Source of the DNA: Caldilinea sp.
GTDB lineage: Bacteria; Chloroflexota; Anaerolineae; Caldilineales; Caldilineaceae
DNA: 6,646 bases
Reading direction: 5' to 3'
Assembly (NCBI GenBank): GCA_026389955.1
Contig: JAPLGY010000339.1
Coordinates: 1-6,646, forward strand
The notes under the pieces are model-generated. The model was not told the origin of the DNA. It made no database searches and saw nothing but the letters and a program-made list of their open reading frames with translations. The position numbers were made by a program, and so were the translations under genes. Positions 1-6,646 of the stretch are shown here, piece by piece (position 1 is the stretch's first letter; each line of letters opens with the position of its first letter).

Positions 1-638
1 TCTCCCGTCAGGATGTGCTGGTCCACAGCAGCAGCTCCCTGGACCACGATGCCATCTGCAGGACTGCCCCCCCCAGCCCCGACAACCACCCAGTCCCCGA
101 CCTGGAGTTGATCCAACGGGACTTCCACCTCTACTGCGTCCAACACAAGCCAGGCATTTTGGGGCAGCTGACGGAAGACATCGACCACCTGTTTTCTGGA
201 CTCTTTTTTGACCTTTTGCAGCAGCTTCCGGGAGAGATAGTAAATGGTCGTCGCCAGATTGGCCGGAACATAGTACTGCCCGAACAGACACCCCACCACG
301 ACGATCGAAGAGAGGGTGTCAACCGTGACCACACGCCGACGTGCCGCCCGATAGGCATCTTGCACCATTGGCACACACGCATAGAGAAACCAGGGCATGC
401 TGAACAAGGCCAACCACGGGTAGCCCAGCGATCCCACCAGCGCCAGCCCCCGGGAGACCGAAGAGATGGCCAACTCCAGATTGAGCTGCTGCTCCCGTGC
501 AAGGGCGGCAGGCTGGCCACCCGGCCATACCAGCACTCGTTCTCCACTCAACCTGAACATCAGGCTCTGCTGGCGGCGCCGCTGGAGGCGCCGCTGCTCG
601 ATGCCGTCCAGCACGCCAGAAACACTGAGTCGCCACAT
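1..638 (-). CDS. P-type ATPase, N-terminal part (membrane helices and actuator domain), truncated by window edge
   Basis: This frame stays open from the ATG at 638-636 to the window edge, giving 212 complete codons. It shows an Arg/Gln-rich N-terminus (residues 14-24), two hydrophobic helices at about 57-72 and 74-92, two more at about 107-123 and 124-140, a basic stretch (137-149), and then an actuator domain. That domain has GDWVVV (181-186), SPADG (192-196), VDQHILTG (205-212) and the first two bases of the Glu codon of TGE, the dephosphorylation loop. The helix order resembles P1B metal ATPases, where four helices precede the actuator. However, the first 55 residues carry no CxxC metal-binding domain, and the usual PGE-x-IPVDG reads AGGGSPADG with unchanged spacing. 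The DKTG phosphorylation site and the ion-binding transmembrane motif lie outside the window, so the transported ion cannot be named. It probably pumps a cation across the cytoplasmic membrane using ATP. The start lies one base after the upstream stop. Confidence 0.87.
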   Translation of the reverse strand, partial: MWRLSVSGVLDGIEQRRLQRRRQQSLMFRLSGERVLVWPGGQPAALAREQQLNLELAISSVSRGLALVGSLGYPWLALFSMPWFLYACVPMVQDAYRAARRRVVTVDTLSSIVVVGCLFGQYYVPANLATTIYYLSRKLLQKVKKESRKQVVDVFRQLPQNAWLVLDAVEVEVPLDQLQVGDWVVVGAGGGSPADGIVVQGAAAVDQHILTG

Positions 639-639
639 C

Positions 640-2319
640 TTATTGGCTCAGAATGCGCACCAGCCCCCGGGTGCCGTCCACCTCGATCAGCTGCCCATCC
701 TGAATGGCCTGGGTCGCCATCCCCGTCCCCACCACAGCCGGAATCCCATATTCGCGAGCGACGATCGCGCTGTGGCAGAGGATCCCCCCTGCATTGGTGA
801 CCAGCCCGCTGATGCTGGCAAACAACGGGGTCCAGGGCAGGATCGTCGTCTCCGTCACCAGGATGTCGCCCGGCACCAGCCTGTCTGCCTCGGCCAACGT
901 CAGAATGACCTTGGCCTTTCCCTGCACCAGACCAGGAGAACCGGCATGGCCACGCAGTTCATCTGCTCTCTCGGAGGGGGGCAGCGGATCCCCCAAAAAT
1001 TTTCCAAACGAACGCAGGATCGGGTCGTCGGGGGGCGGCTCGGTGGGGAGTGTGCCCAGCATCGGCGGCGGCGTGATCGCCCCAAAATGGCTGTCCAAGC
1101 CCCGACGCTCCTGGACATGCTGCCGATAACGCCCACTGTCTGCCCCCGCAGATCCCTGCAATTCCTCCAACGTCAGGAAAAAAACATCCTCGCTCGTTTC
1201 CAAAATTCCCGCAGCCGCCAGACGCCGACCACATTCCAGAACAATCTGGCGCGTCTGATAGACCGTCTGAAAATCGATCCAGTAGGTGTGCTCTTCGCTC
1301 AAAAAATAGCCTTCCTGGGCTGCTGCAAAGAGCTTCTCAAACTGTTCGACCACCCCCTGCGGGTAATTCTGCAGCCGCTGACGCAGCTCGATCACCTGCT
1401 CGGCCCGCCGCACGGCAATCTTCTGCGTCTCTGCCGCCAGATCGCGGTCTGGATGGGCCATATACCCTTGAATGATTTTGATCGCTGGGGTTGGGTCCTC
1501 CAGCCAGGAGACATCCCGCAGCCGAAATCCTTCGCTGCGCCTGCCATATTCCTGCAAGAATTCGTTCAGCCCTGCAAGAAAGGGCTGGCCGTCAGCCAGT
1601 TCCCCCAAAAGAGCCAGAACGTTGCCAGCAGCGTGTTCGACCAGCACACGGCACACAGCAGGGAGAGCAAGCGCCTGCCGACTCAAAGCCCACAACGCCT
1701 GGTTTCCAGCGGTCGTTCTCGTCTCAACTCCCACCAACTGCTGATAGGCCTCCGCCAGGGTGGCACCTTCGAAGAGCTCCAGGTACATCTCGTCGTACAA
1801 ACTCATGGCCAGATACATCGGGTACCACAAAAGGTTGTGAATCTCCCACATCCGGTACAGCCGCTGTTGCGTCTTGTCCAGATGGACAAGCAACGCCGCC
1901 ATCGATGCACCGCGCAGATCGAACGATTCCCAGAAGGAGAGATGCCCTTGGATCTCGGGCAGCCACTCCTGCCGCCAGCGCACCCCCATCTCCGCCATCG
2001 CTGCAGACAGCTTCTGCAGCGACGTCTCTTCGCTGTCAGGTCCTTCGCTCTCCTCCTCCGGCGGCAGATATCCCTCATACACGTAGGTGTTGATATGGCG
2101 AATATCGCCTTGCAGAGGGACTCCATACCGCTTGGAGGCACGGTTCAAACCGATGTAGATGGGCTGTGCGACCAGCAAAAATTCCAGAGGAGTCGACGGC
2201 ATCGGGAAATGCACCCGCTCCTGCATCCACAGCAGCAGTTCATCCGTCGGAGTCTCCCAACGCACTGGGAACTCGGGCAAGGTTGGCAGCAGATTGGCTT
2301 GAACCACCTCTTCAGACAT
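640..2319 (-). CDS. PEP-utilising / rifampin-phosphotransferase-like protein with phosphohistidine swivel domain, lacking ATP-grasp domain
   Basis: The protein has 559 residues. Residues 1-450 form a large domain with the family-like segments HFPMPSTPLEF (37-47), an acidic patch (88-98), EEHTYW (342-347) and DVFFLTLEEL (378-387), followed by a proline-rich linker (417-433). Residues about 455-558 are the mobile swivel domain seen in PEP synthase, PPDK and rifampin phosphotransferase. Its phosphocarrier loop GGILCHSAIVAREYGIP is intact, with His516 (codon 774-772) as the expected phosphorylated residue. Family members normally pass phosphate from an ATP-grasp domain through this histidine to a substrate. 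No ATP-grasp domain is present here, so the protein resembles the C-terminal two-thirds of such enzymes, or split forms such as phenylphosphate synthase. The true substrate is unknown. The start at 2319 is chosen because GAGGTG lies about 6 bases upstream. An in-frame ATG at 2370 has no such site and lies at the predicted transcription start. The protein is probably cytoplasmic, with no signal peptide. It is followed immediately by the P-type ATPase gene. Confidence 0.9.
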   Translation of the reverse strand: MSEEVVQANLLPTLPEFPVRWETPTDELLLWMQERVHFPMPSTPLEFLLVAQPIYIGLNRASKRYGVPLQGDIRHINTYVYEGYLPPEEESEGPDSEETSLQKLSAAMAEMGVRWRQEWLPEIQGHLSFWESFDLRGASMAALLVHLDKTQQRLYRMWEIHNLLWYPMYLAMSLYDEMYLELFEGATLAEAYQQLVGVETRTTAGNQALWALSRQALALPAVCRVLVEHAAGNVLALLGELADGQPFLAGLNEFLQEYGRRSEGFRLRDVSWLEDPTPAIKIIQGYMAHPDRDLAAETQKIAVRRAEQVIELRQRLQNYPQGVVEQFEKLFAAAQEGYFLSEEHTYWIDFQTVYQTRQIVLECGRRLAAAGILETSEDVFFLTLEELQGSAGADSGRYRQHVQERRGLDSHFGAITPPPMLGTLPTEPPPDDPILRSFGKFLGDPLPPSERADELRGHAGSPGLVQGKAKVILTLAEADRLVPGDILVTETTILPWTPLFASISGLVTNAGGILCHSAIVAREYGIPAVVGTGMATQAIQDGQLIEVDGTRGLVRILSQ

Positions 2320-2324
2320 CGAAC

Positions 2325-2331
2325 ACACCTC
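2325..2331 (-). promoter_or_regulatory. Ribosome binding site for the PEP-utilising protein
   Basis: Read on the minus strand, AGAGGTG lies 5-6 bases before the ATG at 2319. It matches the anti-Shine-Dalgarno sequence well. This site decides the start codon in favour of 2319 over the upstream in-frame ATG at 2370. Confidence 0.7.
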
Positions 2332-2373
2332 TTTTTCAAATTTTGCCAGACCCTTGAGCCTATGAGCCAAAAA

Positions 2374-2402
2374 ATTTTACAGGATCTTCAGGGGAATTCC
2401 AA
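2374..2402 (-). promoter_or_regulatory. Leftward sigma70-like promoter of the PEP-protein / P-type ATPase pair
   Basis: On the minus strand a -35 box TTGGAA (2402-2397, 4 of 6 to consensus) is followed, after 17 bases, by a -10 box TAAAAT (2379-2374, 5 of 6). Transcription would start near 2367 and give a leader of about 48 bases before the ATG at 2319. The optimal spacing, and the AT-rich tract inside an otherwise GC-rich window, support it. No other promoter is seen for the downstream P-type ATPase gene. Confidence 0.55.
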
Positions 2403-2406
2403 GATC
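2383..2406. promoter_or_regulatory. Inverted repeat overlapping the leftward promoter (candidate operator)
   Basis: Perfect six-base arms GATCTT (2383-2388) and AAGATC (2401-2406) flank 12 bases that contain the palindrome GGAATTCC (2393-2400). The element covers the leftward -35 box and most of its spacer, where a dimeric repressor would act. The arms are short, so chance is not excluded, and no regulator gene lies in the window. Confidence 0.3.
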
Positions 2407-2412
2407 GAACGG

Positions 2413-2435
2413 CAGGTTGAACTCCTGTTTGCAGG
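2413..2435. promoter_or_regulatory. Alternating CAGG/CCTG motifs between the divergent promoters (candidate operator)
   Basis: CAGG (2413-2416), CCTG (2424-2427) and CAGG (2432-2435) form two overlapping short dyads with 7- and 4-base spacers. The last unit overlaps the rightward -35 box. The position suits a regulatory site, but four-base units are weak evidence. Confidence 0.2.
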
Positions 2436-2458
2436 TCTTTCCCTCTTTTCTCTATAAT
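2429..2458 (+). promoter_or_regulatory. Rightward sigma70-like promoter of the ABC transporter pair
   Basis: A perfect -10 box TATAAT at 2453-2458 is preceded, with an 18-base pyrimidine-rich spacer, by a weaker -35 box TTGCAG at 2429-2434. Transcription would begin near 2465, giving a leader of about 70 bases. No separate promoter is apparent for the permease gene, so this one should serve both genes. Confidence 0.6.
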
Positions 2459-2477
2459 GAACCCACATTCGGCGCAC

Positions 2478-2508
2478 AGGGCACCGCGACAACATCCGGC
2501 ACTGCCCT
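2478..2508 (+). other. Predicted stem-loop in the 5' leader of the ABC ATPase mRNA
   Basis: AGGGCA (2478-2483) pairs with TGCCCT (2503-2508). Inside it, CCG (2484-2486) pairs with CGG (2497-2499), leaving a three-base bulge (2500-2502) and a 10-base loop. It ends 15 bases before the Shine-Dalgarno sequence and has no U-tract, so it is not an intrinsic terminator. It could stabilise the leader or affect initiation. No known riboswitch class is recognised. Confidence 0.3.
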
Positions 2509-2522
2509 CTCTTGTTTCGGCG

Positions 2523-2527
2523 AAGGA
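2523..2527 (+). promoter_or_regulatory. Ribosome binding site for the ABC ATPase
   Basis: AAGGA lies six bases before the ATG at 2534 and fixes that start. The alternative in-frame ATG at 2417 lies upstream of the predicted promoter and would add about 39 residues unlike the family N-terminus. Confidence 0.7.
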
Positions 2528-2533
2528 CTCTTT

Positions 2534-3220
2534 ATGGAATCGGCAATCATCGCAGCCCAGGCTGTCCAGAAATGGTTTCGCACTGGCAAGATCGAGGTGC
2601 ACGCGCTGCGTGGGGTGGATGTGAGCGTAGCAGCCGGTGAGATGGTGGCCATTATGGGCCCTTCCGGCTGCGGCAAAACAACGCTGGTCAACTGTCTCTC
2701 CGGGCTGGACGACTTCGACCAGGGAGAAGTCTGGATCGAAGGAACCCGGCTGCGCTCGCTGAACGACAAAAAACGCACCCGCTATCGCGCCCAGCGCATG
2801 GGGTTTATTTTTCAATCCTACAACCTGCTGCCGGTTATTTCAGCGGTTGAAAACGTCGAACTGCCGCTGCTGGTCGCCGGCCTGCGCCCCGCCCTGGCCC
2901 GCAAACGCGCTCTCGAAGTGCTCGCCCAGGTCAACCTGGCCGACCGCGCCGACCATCGCCCTGCTGAGCTCTCCGGCGGGCAGCGCCAGCGGGTCACCAT
3001 CGCCCGCGCACTGGTCAACAACCCCGCCATCGTCTGGGCCGACGAGCCGACCGGCGCCCTCGACAGCCAGTCGGCCGCCGATGTCGTCGCGTTGATGCGC
3101 TCGCTCAACCAGGAACAGGGCCAATCCTTCGTGATTGTCACCCACGCCCCGGAAGTCGCCGACGCCTGCGACCGTATTATTCGCATGAAAGACGGACAGA
3201 TCGTCGTCGACGGCGAGTAG
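2534..3220 (+). CDS. ABC transporter ATP-binding protein, LolD/MacB (FtsE-like) type
   Basis: A complete cytoplasmic ATPase of 228 residues, the usual length for this class. All hallmark motifs are intact: Walker [10 protein letters not shown] (42-50), Q-loop Gln94 in [10 protein letters not shown], signature LSGGQ (146-150), Walker B IVWADE (166-171) with catalytic Glu171, D-loop ALD (175-177) and switch His204. The combination of [15 protein letters not shown] and DEPTGALD is typical of LolD/MacB/FtsE-type ATPases that pair with FtsX-like permeases. It should dimerise and drive the permease encoded 26 bases downstream, converting ATP hydrolysis into movement of the extracytoplasmic domains. 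LolD-type sequence alone does not show lipoprotein transport, since antimicrobial-peptide exporters and cell-wall hydrolase regulators share it. An 8-base direct repeat (GAGTAGCC at 3215-3222 and 3226-3233) overlaps the stop codon and looks like a small slippage duplication. Confidence 0.97.
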   Translation: MESAIIAAQAVQKWFRTGKIEVHALRGVDVSVAAGEMVAIMGPSGCGKTTLVNCLSGLDDFDQGEVWIEGTRLRSLNDKKRTRYRAQRMGFIFQSYNLLPVISAVENVELPLLVAGLRPALARKRALEVLAQVNLADRADHRPAELSGGQRQRVTIARALVNNPAIVWADEPTGALDSQSAADVVALMRSLNQEQGQSFVIVTHAPEVADACDRIIRMKDGQIVVDGE

Positions 3221-3235
3221 CCGCTGAGTAGCCAC

Positions 3236-3241
3236 AAGGAG
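3236..3241 (+). promoter_or_regulatory. Ribosome binding site for the FtsX-like permease
   Basis: AAGGAG lies five bases before the ATG at 3247, in the 26-base gap after the ATPase stop codon. It is strong and correctly spaced, and supports this start. Confidence 0.75.
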
Positions 3242-3246
3242 AGACC

Positions 3247-6200
3247 ATGCTCGGCAATGTTTCGACCGCCGCCGTCGCCGCCCTGGTCGGCGCCGTCTCA
3301 GCCATTTTGCTCTATTTGGCCTTTCTCTGGTTCCGCAACCCGGTGCTGATGAAGATCGGGCTGCGCAACCTGACCCGCCGCCCGGGCCAGAGCGTGCTGA
3401 TCGTGGTCGGCCTGACCCTCAGCACGATCATCGTCGTCAGCTCGCTGGGCGTCGGCGATACCCTGCGCTTTTCGGTGCAAAAACAGGCCGTCTCCGCCTA
3501 CGGCCGCGTCGACGAAATCATCGCCCCGCCCCTGCTGTCGATGCTGGCCAGCATGGCCAACCCCAATGTCGACCCAGCCCAGCTTCAAGAGACCCAGAAG
3601 ACGCTCGACAACCTGATGCAGGGGGGGCTGGACAGCGTGCTGGCCCTCGTGCAGGGCGGGCTCCCCAGCATCAGCAGCACCCAGCTGCAGCGGCTGAGCA
3701 GCGCCGCCCTCGAAGAGCCGCTGATCGACGGCGTGGCTGGCTCGATTGTCTTTCCAACAATCCTCCGCAACGTCACCACAGGCCAGAGCGAACCGCTCGG
3801 CTTCATTTTTGCCGTGGACGACACCTACAGCGAACAGTTCGGGCTCACCAGCCTCGACAGCACCCCGCTCACCATGCGCTCTTTACAGCCCGGCGTCGGC
3901 AATATTTTCGTGCAGGCCAGCGCTCTCTTTGCAACCGTGCCCACCCTGACCGAACAGTTCGGCCGGCTGCAATCCGCCCTGCCCAATACAGAGCCAGTGC
4001 CCGATCTGACCCTGCTGCAGGCGCTGGCAGGGCTGGGTGCCCTCTTTACTGCGGTCGACCCTGCACAGCTGCCCGATATCGAGATCGACCTCGCCACCCT
4101 CGACGCCCTGGGCGTCGATACCGCGCCGCTGGCCGCACTGGGCATCGAACGATTTTCCTTGATCGAACTCGCCAGCCTGCTGCGGCAAACGCTCCCCACC
4201 GCGCCCCTGACCGAGACGATCCCCCTGCCGCTGGAAGAGGGGCTGGAAGAGCTCCCCGACTCCCTGACCCTCGACCCTGCCCAGGTCGACCTGGCCGGCG
4301 CCGCAGAGGCCTCTTTGAATTCCTTCACCACCGATCTGCTGCGCGCCATCAACCTCAACACGCTCGGCTACGAGCTGGACAACACGCTCAGCCGGTTCGG
4401 GCTGCAGCTGCGCCAGGGCGACCTCTATCTCAATCGGCTGGGCGCCGAACGGCTCAACGCCAGCACGGGCGACCTGGTCGAACTCTACATCGGCCCGCTG
4501 CCCGTCCGCTTCCGCGTGCGGGCCGTCGTCAACCAGGCCGGCCCGCTCAGCGCCCTCACCCCGGTGGTGATGCTGCGGCTCGACGAGGCACAGCAGCTTC
4601 TCTTCATGCCCGACAAGGTCAATTCAATGCTCGTCTCCAACCAGGGGGATGAGATGAGCGGCATGCAGCACACCGCCGCCGTCAGCCGGCGGCTGCGCGT
4701 GCTGGCCCTCGACGACAGCGCCGTCGCCACGGTCGCCCGCATCCTGGCCGAACCCGCCGTCCGCGCAGCGCTGGCTCCCCAGATCGCCGCCCTGCCAGCA
4801 GGCGGGCCGGGGGCCATCGACACCGAAGAGATGCCCCCCTTCCTGGCCACTCTGATGGAAAGCCTGCTGAGCAGCTTCAACATCGAACAGATTGGACGCC
4901 TGGATCTGGAACAGCTGATGGCGGAGAGCGACTCTGGGCTCGATACACCCGCCTTGCGCGCGCACCTGGCCCGCGCGGCGGTGCGCGACTGGCTGCTCGC
5001 CGCAACCCTGCCCGGGGACGTCAGCCGCGATTTCGCCAACGCCGTCGCCAACCTCAACCAGTTCGAACAGATCGACGCACTCAACAAAACCACGATCGTC
5101 TCGGCCGCCGATGTCGGCGGCATCTTTGCCACCATTTTCAGCATCTTCGGCATTTTTTCGATCCTGGCAGCTCTGCTGCTGATCGTCTTGATCTTCGTCA
5201 TGCTGGCCGCCGAACGGCGGGTCGAAATCGGCATCTCTCGCGCGATCGGCCTGCAGCGCAGCCAGATCGTGCAGACCTTCATGGCAGAAGGCATGGTCTA
5301 CAACCTGCTGGCCGCCGCACTGGGCGTGCTGCTCGGGCTTGTCATCACCTTGGCCATGACCCGGTTCATCGGCAGCCTTTTCAACGATCTGACCGGCACC
5401 CTCAACAGCCAGGCCGAAGGACTCTTCGCCGTGACCTTCCACCTCAGCTGGGAATCGATGGTCATCGCCTATTGCACCGGCGTGCTGATCACCTGGCTGG
5501 CCATGACCCTCTCCGCCTGGCGGGTGACCCGCATGAATGTGGCTACGGCCATCCGCGGGCTCTCCGACGCAGCCGAAGCCAAACGACGCTCCTGGCAGGC
5601 CCACCTCGCCAGCTGGCTGTGGCCCCTGGCCGTGCTCGGGCTCGGCATCTATCTGCTGACACTGCCGGCCAGCCCACTCAGCGTGATCCTGGTCGCAGCC
5701 ACGCTGCTCCTCTACGGGCTGACCCTGCTGGCCGGCCGCGTGCTGGAACAGAGCTCGCTGCGCCAGGAACCCAGCCAACGCGCAGTCTACTCGTTCCTGG
5801 GCCTCGGCTTGTTGGGAATCTGGACGCCTCCTTGGTACACGCTCGCACCACAGTGGTTCCCCTCCCGATTCAGCTGGGATCCCACCCAGGCCCCCACCGT
5901 CTTCACGCTCGGCGGCCCCTTGATGATCGTCGGGGCCATCTTGGTCGTCATGTACAATGCAACGCTGCTCAGCGCCCCGCTCAGCGCAGCATTGGGCTTT
6001 TTCCCCTCGCTGCGCCCGGTGCTGCACACCGCAATCGCCTACCCGCTCAGCACACGCTTCCGCACCGGCATGACCATGGTCCTCTTCGCCATGATCATGG
6101 CCACCGTCGTTGTCATGTCTGTGGTGATCCACACCACCCAGTCGCTGACCCGGCTCGACGACCGCCAGACCGCCGGGTTTGAGATCGAGGTGACCTCCAC

Positions 6201-6646
6201 CCTGCTGAGTTTTTTCAACCCGATCGAAGATTTTCCGGCGGCGCTGGCCAACCACCCGCTGGCCACAGAGGTGGAGAGCGTCGGGCGGGTGACCGAACAG
6301 CCGATGTACGGCAAACTGGACGGCGCCCCCCTCCAAACAACCAGCATGGCCGGCGTCAACAGCGGCTATGTGAACGCCGCCCGCCAGGTCTATACCCTGC
6401 GCAGCCGAGCCCCTGGCTTTCCAGACGACGCTGCGGTCTGGGAGGCGCTGGCCAGCCGAGACGACGTCGTGATCGCCCGCCCGGCGCTGTTCAAAGCTGC
6501 GCCCGGCGGAGCCTTTGCCGGACGCACCGCCCGGCGCGATGACACCGAACAGCCCCCGCTGCGCCTCCTCGACGGCAGCGACGGGCACACGCTCGACACC
6601 CTCTTCCTGACCCTGGAAACCGACGGCGCCGACGGCGTCTACCGCA
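3247..6646 (+). CDS. Large FtsX/MacB-like ABC transporter permease with duplicated architecture, 3' end outside window
   Basis: The frame is open for 1133 codons to the window edge. An N-terminal helix (about 8-29) precedes the family-type segment with [12 protein letters not shown] (38-49) and a second helix (50-69). A very large extracytoplasmic domain (about 71-624) is rich in Leu, Ala, Asp and Thr. Next comes an FtsX core: a helix (625-653), the cytoplasmic motif [14 protein letters not shown] (656-669), and helices at 685-707 and about 739-758, ending with [15 protein letters not shown] (758-771). Further helices lie near 789-808, 811-830, 845-860 and 884-905. A second unit then starts with [14 protein letters not shown] (934-947) and a helix (940-961), followed by another extracytoplasmic domain cut at residue 1133. 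This layout suggests two fused FtsX halves in one chain, so one copy might pair with an ATPase dimer. MacB periplasmic domains are much smaller. Substrate is unknown; lipids, lipoproteins, peptides or envelope enzyme control are all possible. The gene shares the upstream ATPase promoter. Confidence 0.94.
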   Translation, partial: MLGNVSTAAVAALVGAVSAILLYLAFLWFRNPVLMKIGLRNLTRRPGQSVLIVVGLTLSTIIVVSSLGVGDTLRFSVQKQAVSAYGRVDEIIAPPLLSMLASMANPNVDPAQLQETQKTLDNLMQGGLDSVLALVQGGLPSISSTQLQRLSSAALEEPLIDGVAGSIVFPTILRNVTTGQSEPLGFIFAVDDTYSEQFGLTSLDSTPLTMRSLQPGVGNIFVQASALFATVPTLTEQFGRLQSALPNTEPVPDLTLLQALAGLGALFTAVDPAQLPDIEIDLATLDALGVDTAPLAALGIERFSLIELASLLRQTLPTAPLTETIPLPLEEGLEELPDSLTLDPAQVDLAGAAEASLNSFTTDLLRAINLNTLGYELDNTLSRFGLQLRQGDLYLNRLGAERLNASTGDLVELYIGPLPVRFRVRAVVNQAGPLSALTPVVMLRLDEAQQLLFMPDKVNSMLVSNQGDEMSGMQHTAAVSRRLRVLALDDSAVATVARILAEPAVRAALAPQIAALPAGGPGAIDTEEMPPFLATLMESLLSSFNIEQIGRLDLEQLMAESDSGLDTPALRAHLARAAVRDWLLAATLPGDVSRDFANAVANLNQFEQIDALNKTTIVSAADVGGIFATIFSIFGIFSILAALLLIVLIFVMLAAERRVEIGISRAIGLQRSQIVQTFMAEGMVYNLLAAALGVLLGLVITLAMTRFIGSLFNDLTGTLNSQAEGLFAVTFHLSWESMVIAYCTGVLITWLAMTLSAWRVTRMNVATAIRGLSDAAEAKRRSWQAHLASWLWPLAVLGLGIYLLTLPASPLSVILVAATLLLYGLTLLAGRVLEQSSLRQEPSQRAVYSFLGLGLLGIWTPPWYTLAPQWFPSRFSWDPTQAPTVFTLGGPLMIVGAILVVMYNATLLSAPLSAALGFFPSLRPVLHTAIAYPLSTRFRTGMTMVLFAMIMATVVVMSVVIHTTQSLTRLDDRQTAGFEIEVTSTLLSFFNPIEDFPAALANHPLATEVESVGRVTEQPMYGKLDGAPLQTTSMAGVNSGYVNAARQVYTLRSRAPGFPDDAAVWEALASRDDVVIARPALFKAAPGGAFAGRTARRDDTEQPPLRLLDGSDGHTLDTLFLTLETDGADGVYR

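Noticed and set aside
2320..2370. Longer N-terminus for the PEP-utilising protein, starting at the ATG at 2370
   Set aside because: The predicted transcription start is near 2367, and the only good Shine-Dalgarno sequence serves the ATG at 2319.
2406..2420. CGAAC...GTTGA in the intergenic region as a possible LexA-type operator
   Set aside because: The spacing is one base off and the second half-site does not match.
466..2457. A 663-codon plus-strand open frame antisense to the PEP-utilising protein
   Set aside because: Its translation has no recognisable domain and is rich in Arg, Gln, Pro and His, as expected of a shadow frame in GC-rich DNA. The opposite strand encodes a clear family protein with an intact active-site loop.
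2417..2533. Longer N-terminus for the ABC ATPase, starting at the ATG at 2417
   Set aside because: It starts upstream of the TATAAT box, and the added residues do not resemble the family. AAGGA correctly precedes the ATG at 2534.
3221..3246. Possible terminator or promoter between the ABC ATPase and the permease
   Set aside because: The 26 bases hold only a short direct repeat and a Shine-Dalgarno sequence, with no stem-loop with a U-tract and no promoter boxes.
3829..3961. CGAACAGTTCG repeated 120 bases apart, a near-palindrome reminiscent of Gram-positive LexA boxes
   Set aside because: The half-sites are separated by one base, not the four needed for CGAAC-N4-GTTCG. Both copies lie inside coding sequence as Glu-Gln-Phe codons, a common codon run in this gene.
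4624..6588. A 654-codon minus-strand open frame antisense to the permease
   Set aside because: It is a low-complexity Gly/Gln/Asp/His-rich translation lying wholly inside the permease gene, which has family motifs and membrane helices. It has no start context or promoter of note.

Overview
This is a GC-rich bacterial window with four protein-coding genes in two divergent pairs, separated by an AT-richer regulatory gap at about 2320-2533. No tRNA, rRNA, CRISPR array, insertion sequence, attachment site or intrinsic terminator was found. Both outermost genes run off the window. The codon use, strong Shine-Dalgarno sites, sigma70-like promoters and a very large FtsX-type permease would suit a GC-rich environmental bacterium. 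My best guess is Chloroflexota, but this is weak inference because no marker gene is present.

Leftward pair (minus strand). The promoter-proximal gene (2319-640) encodes a 559-residue member of the PEP-utilising / rifampin-phosphotransferase-like superfamily. It has a large N-terminal domain and a C-terminal phosphohistidine swivel domain with an intact histidine loop, but no ATP-grasp domain. One base after its stop begins a P-type ATPase (638 to beyond position 1). About 212 codons are visible, ending inside the TGE loop of the actuator domain. The tight junction implies translational coupling and a shared task. That pairing is the least ordinary part of the window.

Rightward pair (plus strand). 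A 228-residue ABC ATPase of the LolD/MacB type (2534-3220) is followed after 26 bases by an FtsX/MacB-like permease (3247 to beyond 6646). The permease has at least 1133 residues, with a first extracytoplasmic domain of about 550 residues and the start of a second FtsX-like half. Together they look like a mechanotransmission-type ABC system that acts on lipids, lipoproteins, peptides or envelope enzymes rather than importing a small solute.

Control region. A convincing promoter faces each way: TTGGAA-17-TAAAAT leftward and TTGCAG-18-TATAAT rightward. Short inverted repeats overlap the leftward promoter and the rightward -35, so joint control is possible. The functional link between the two pairs is inference only.
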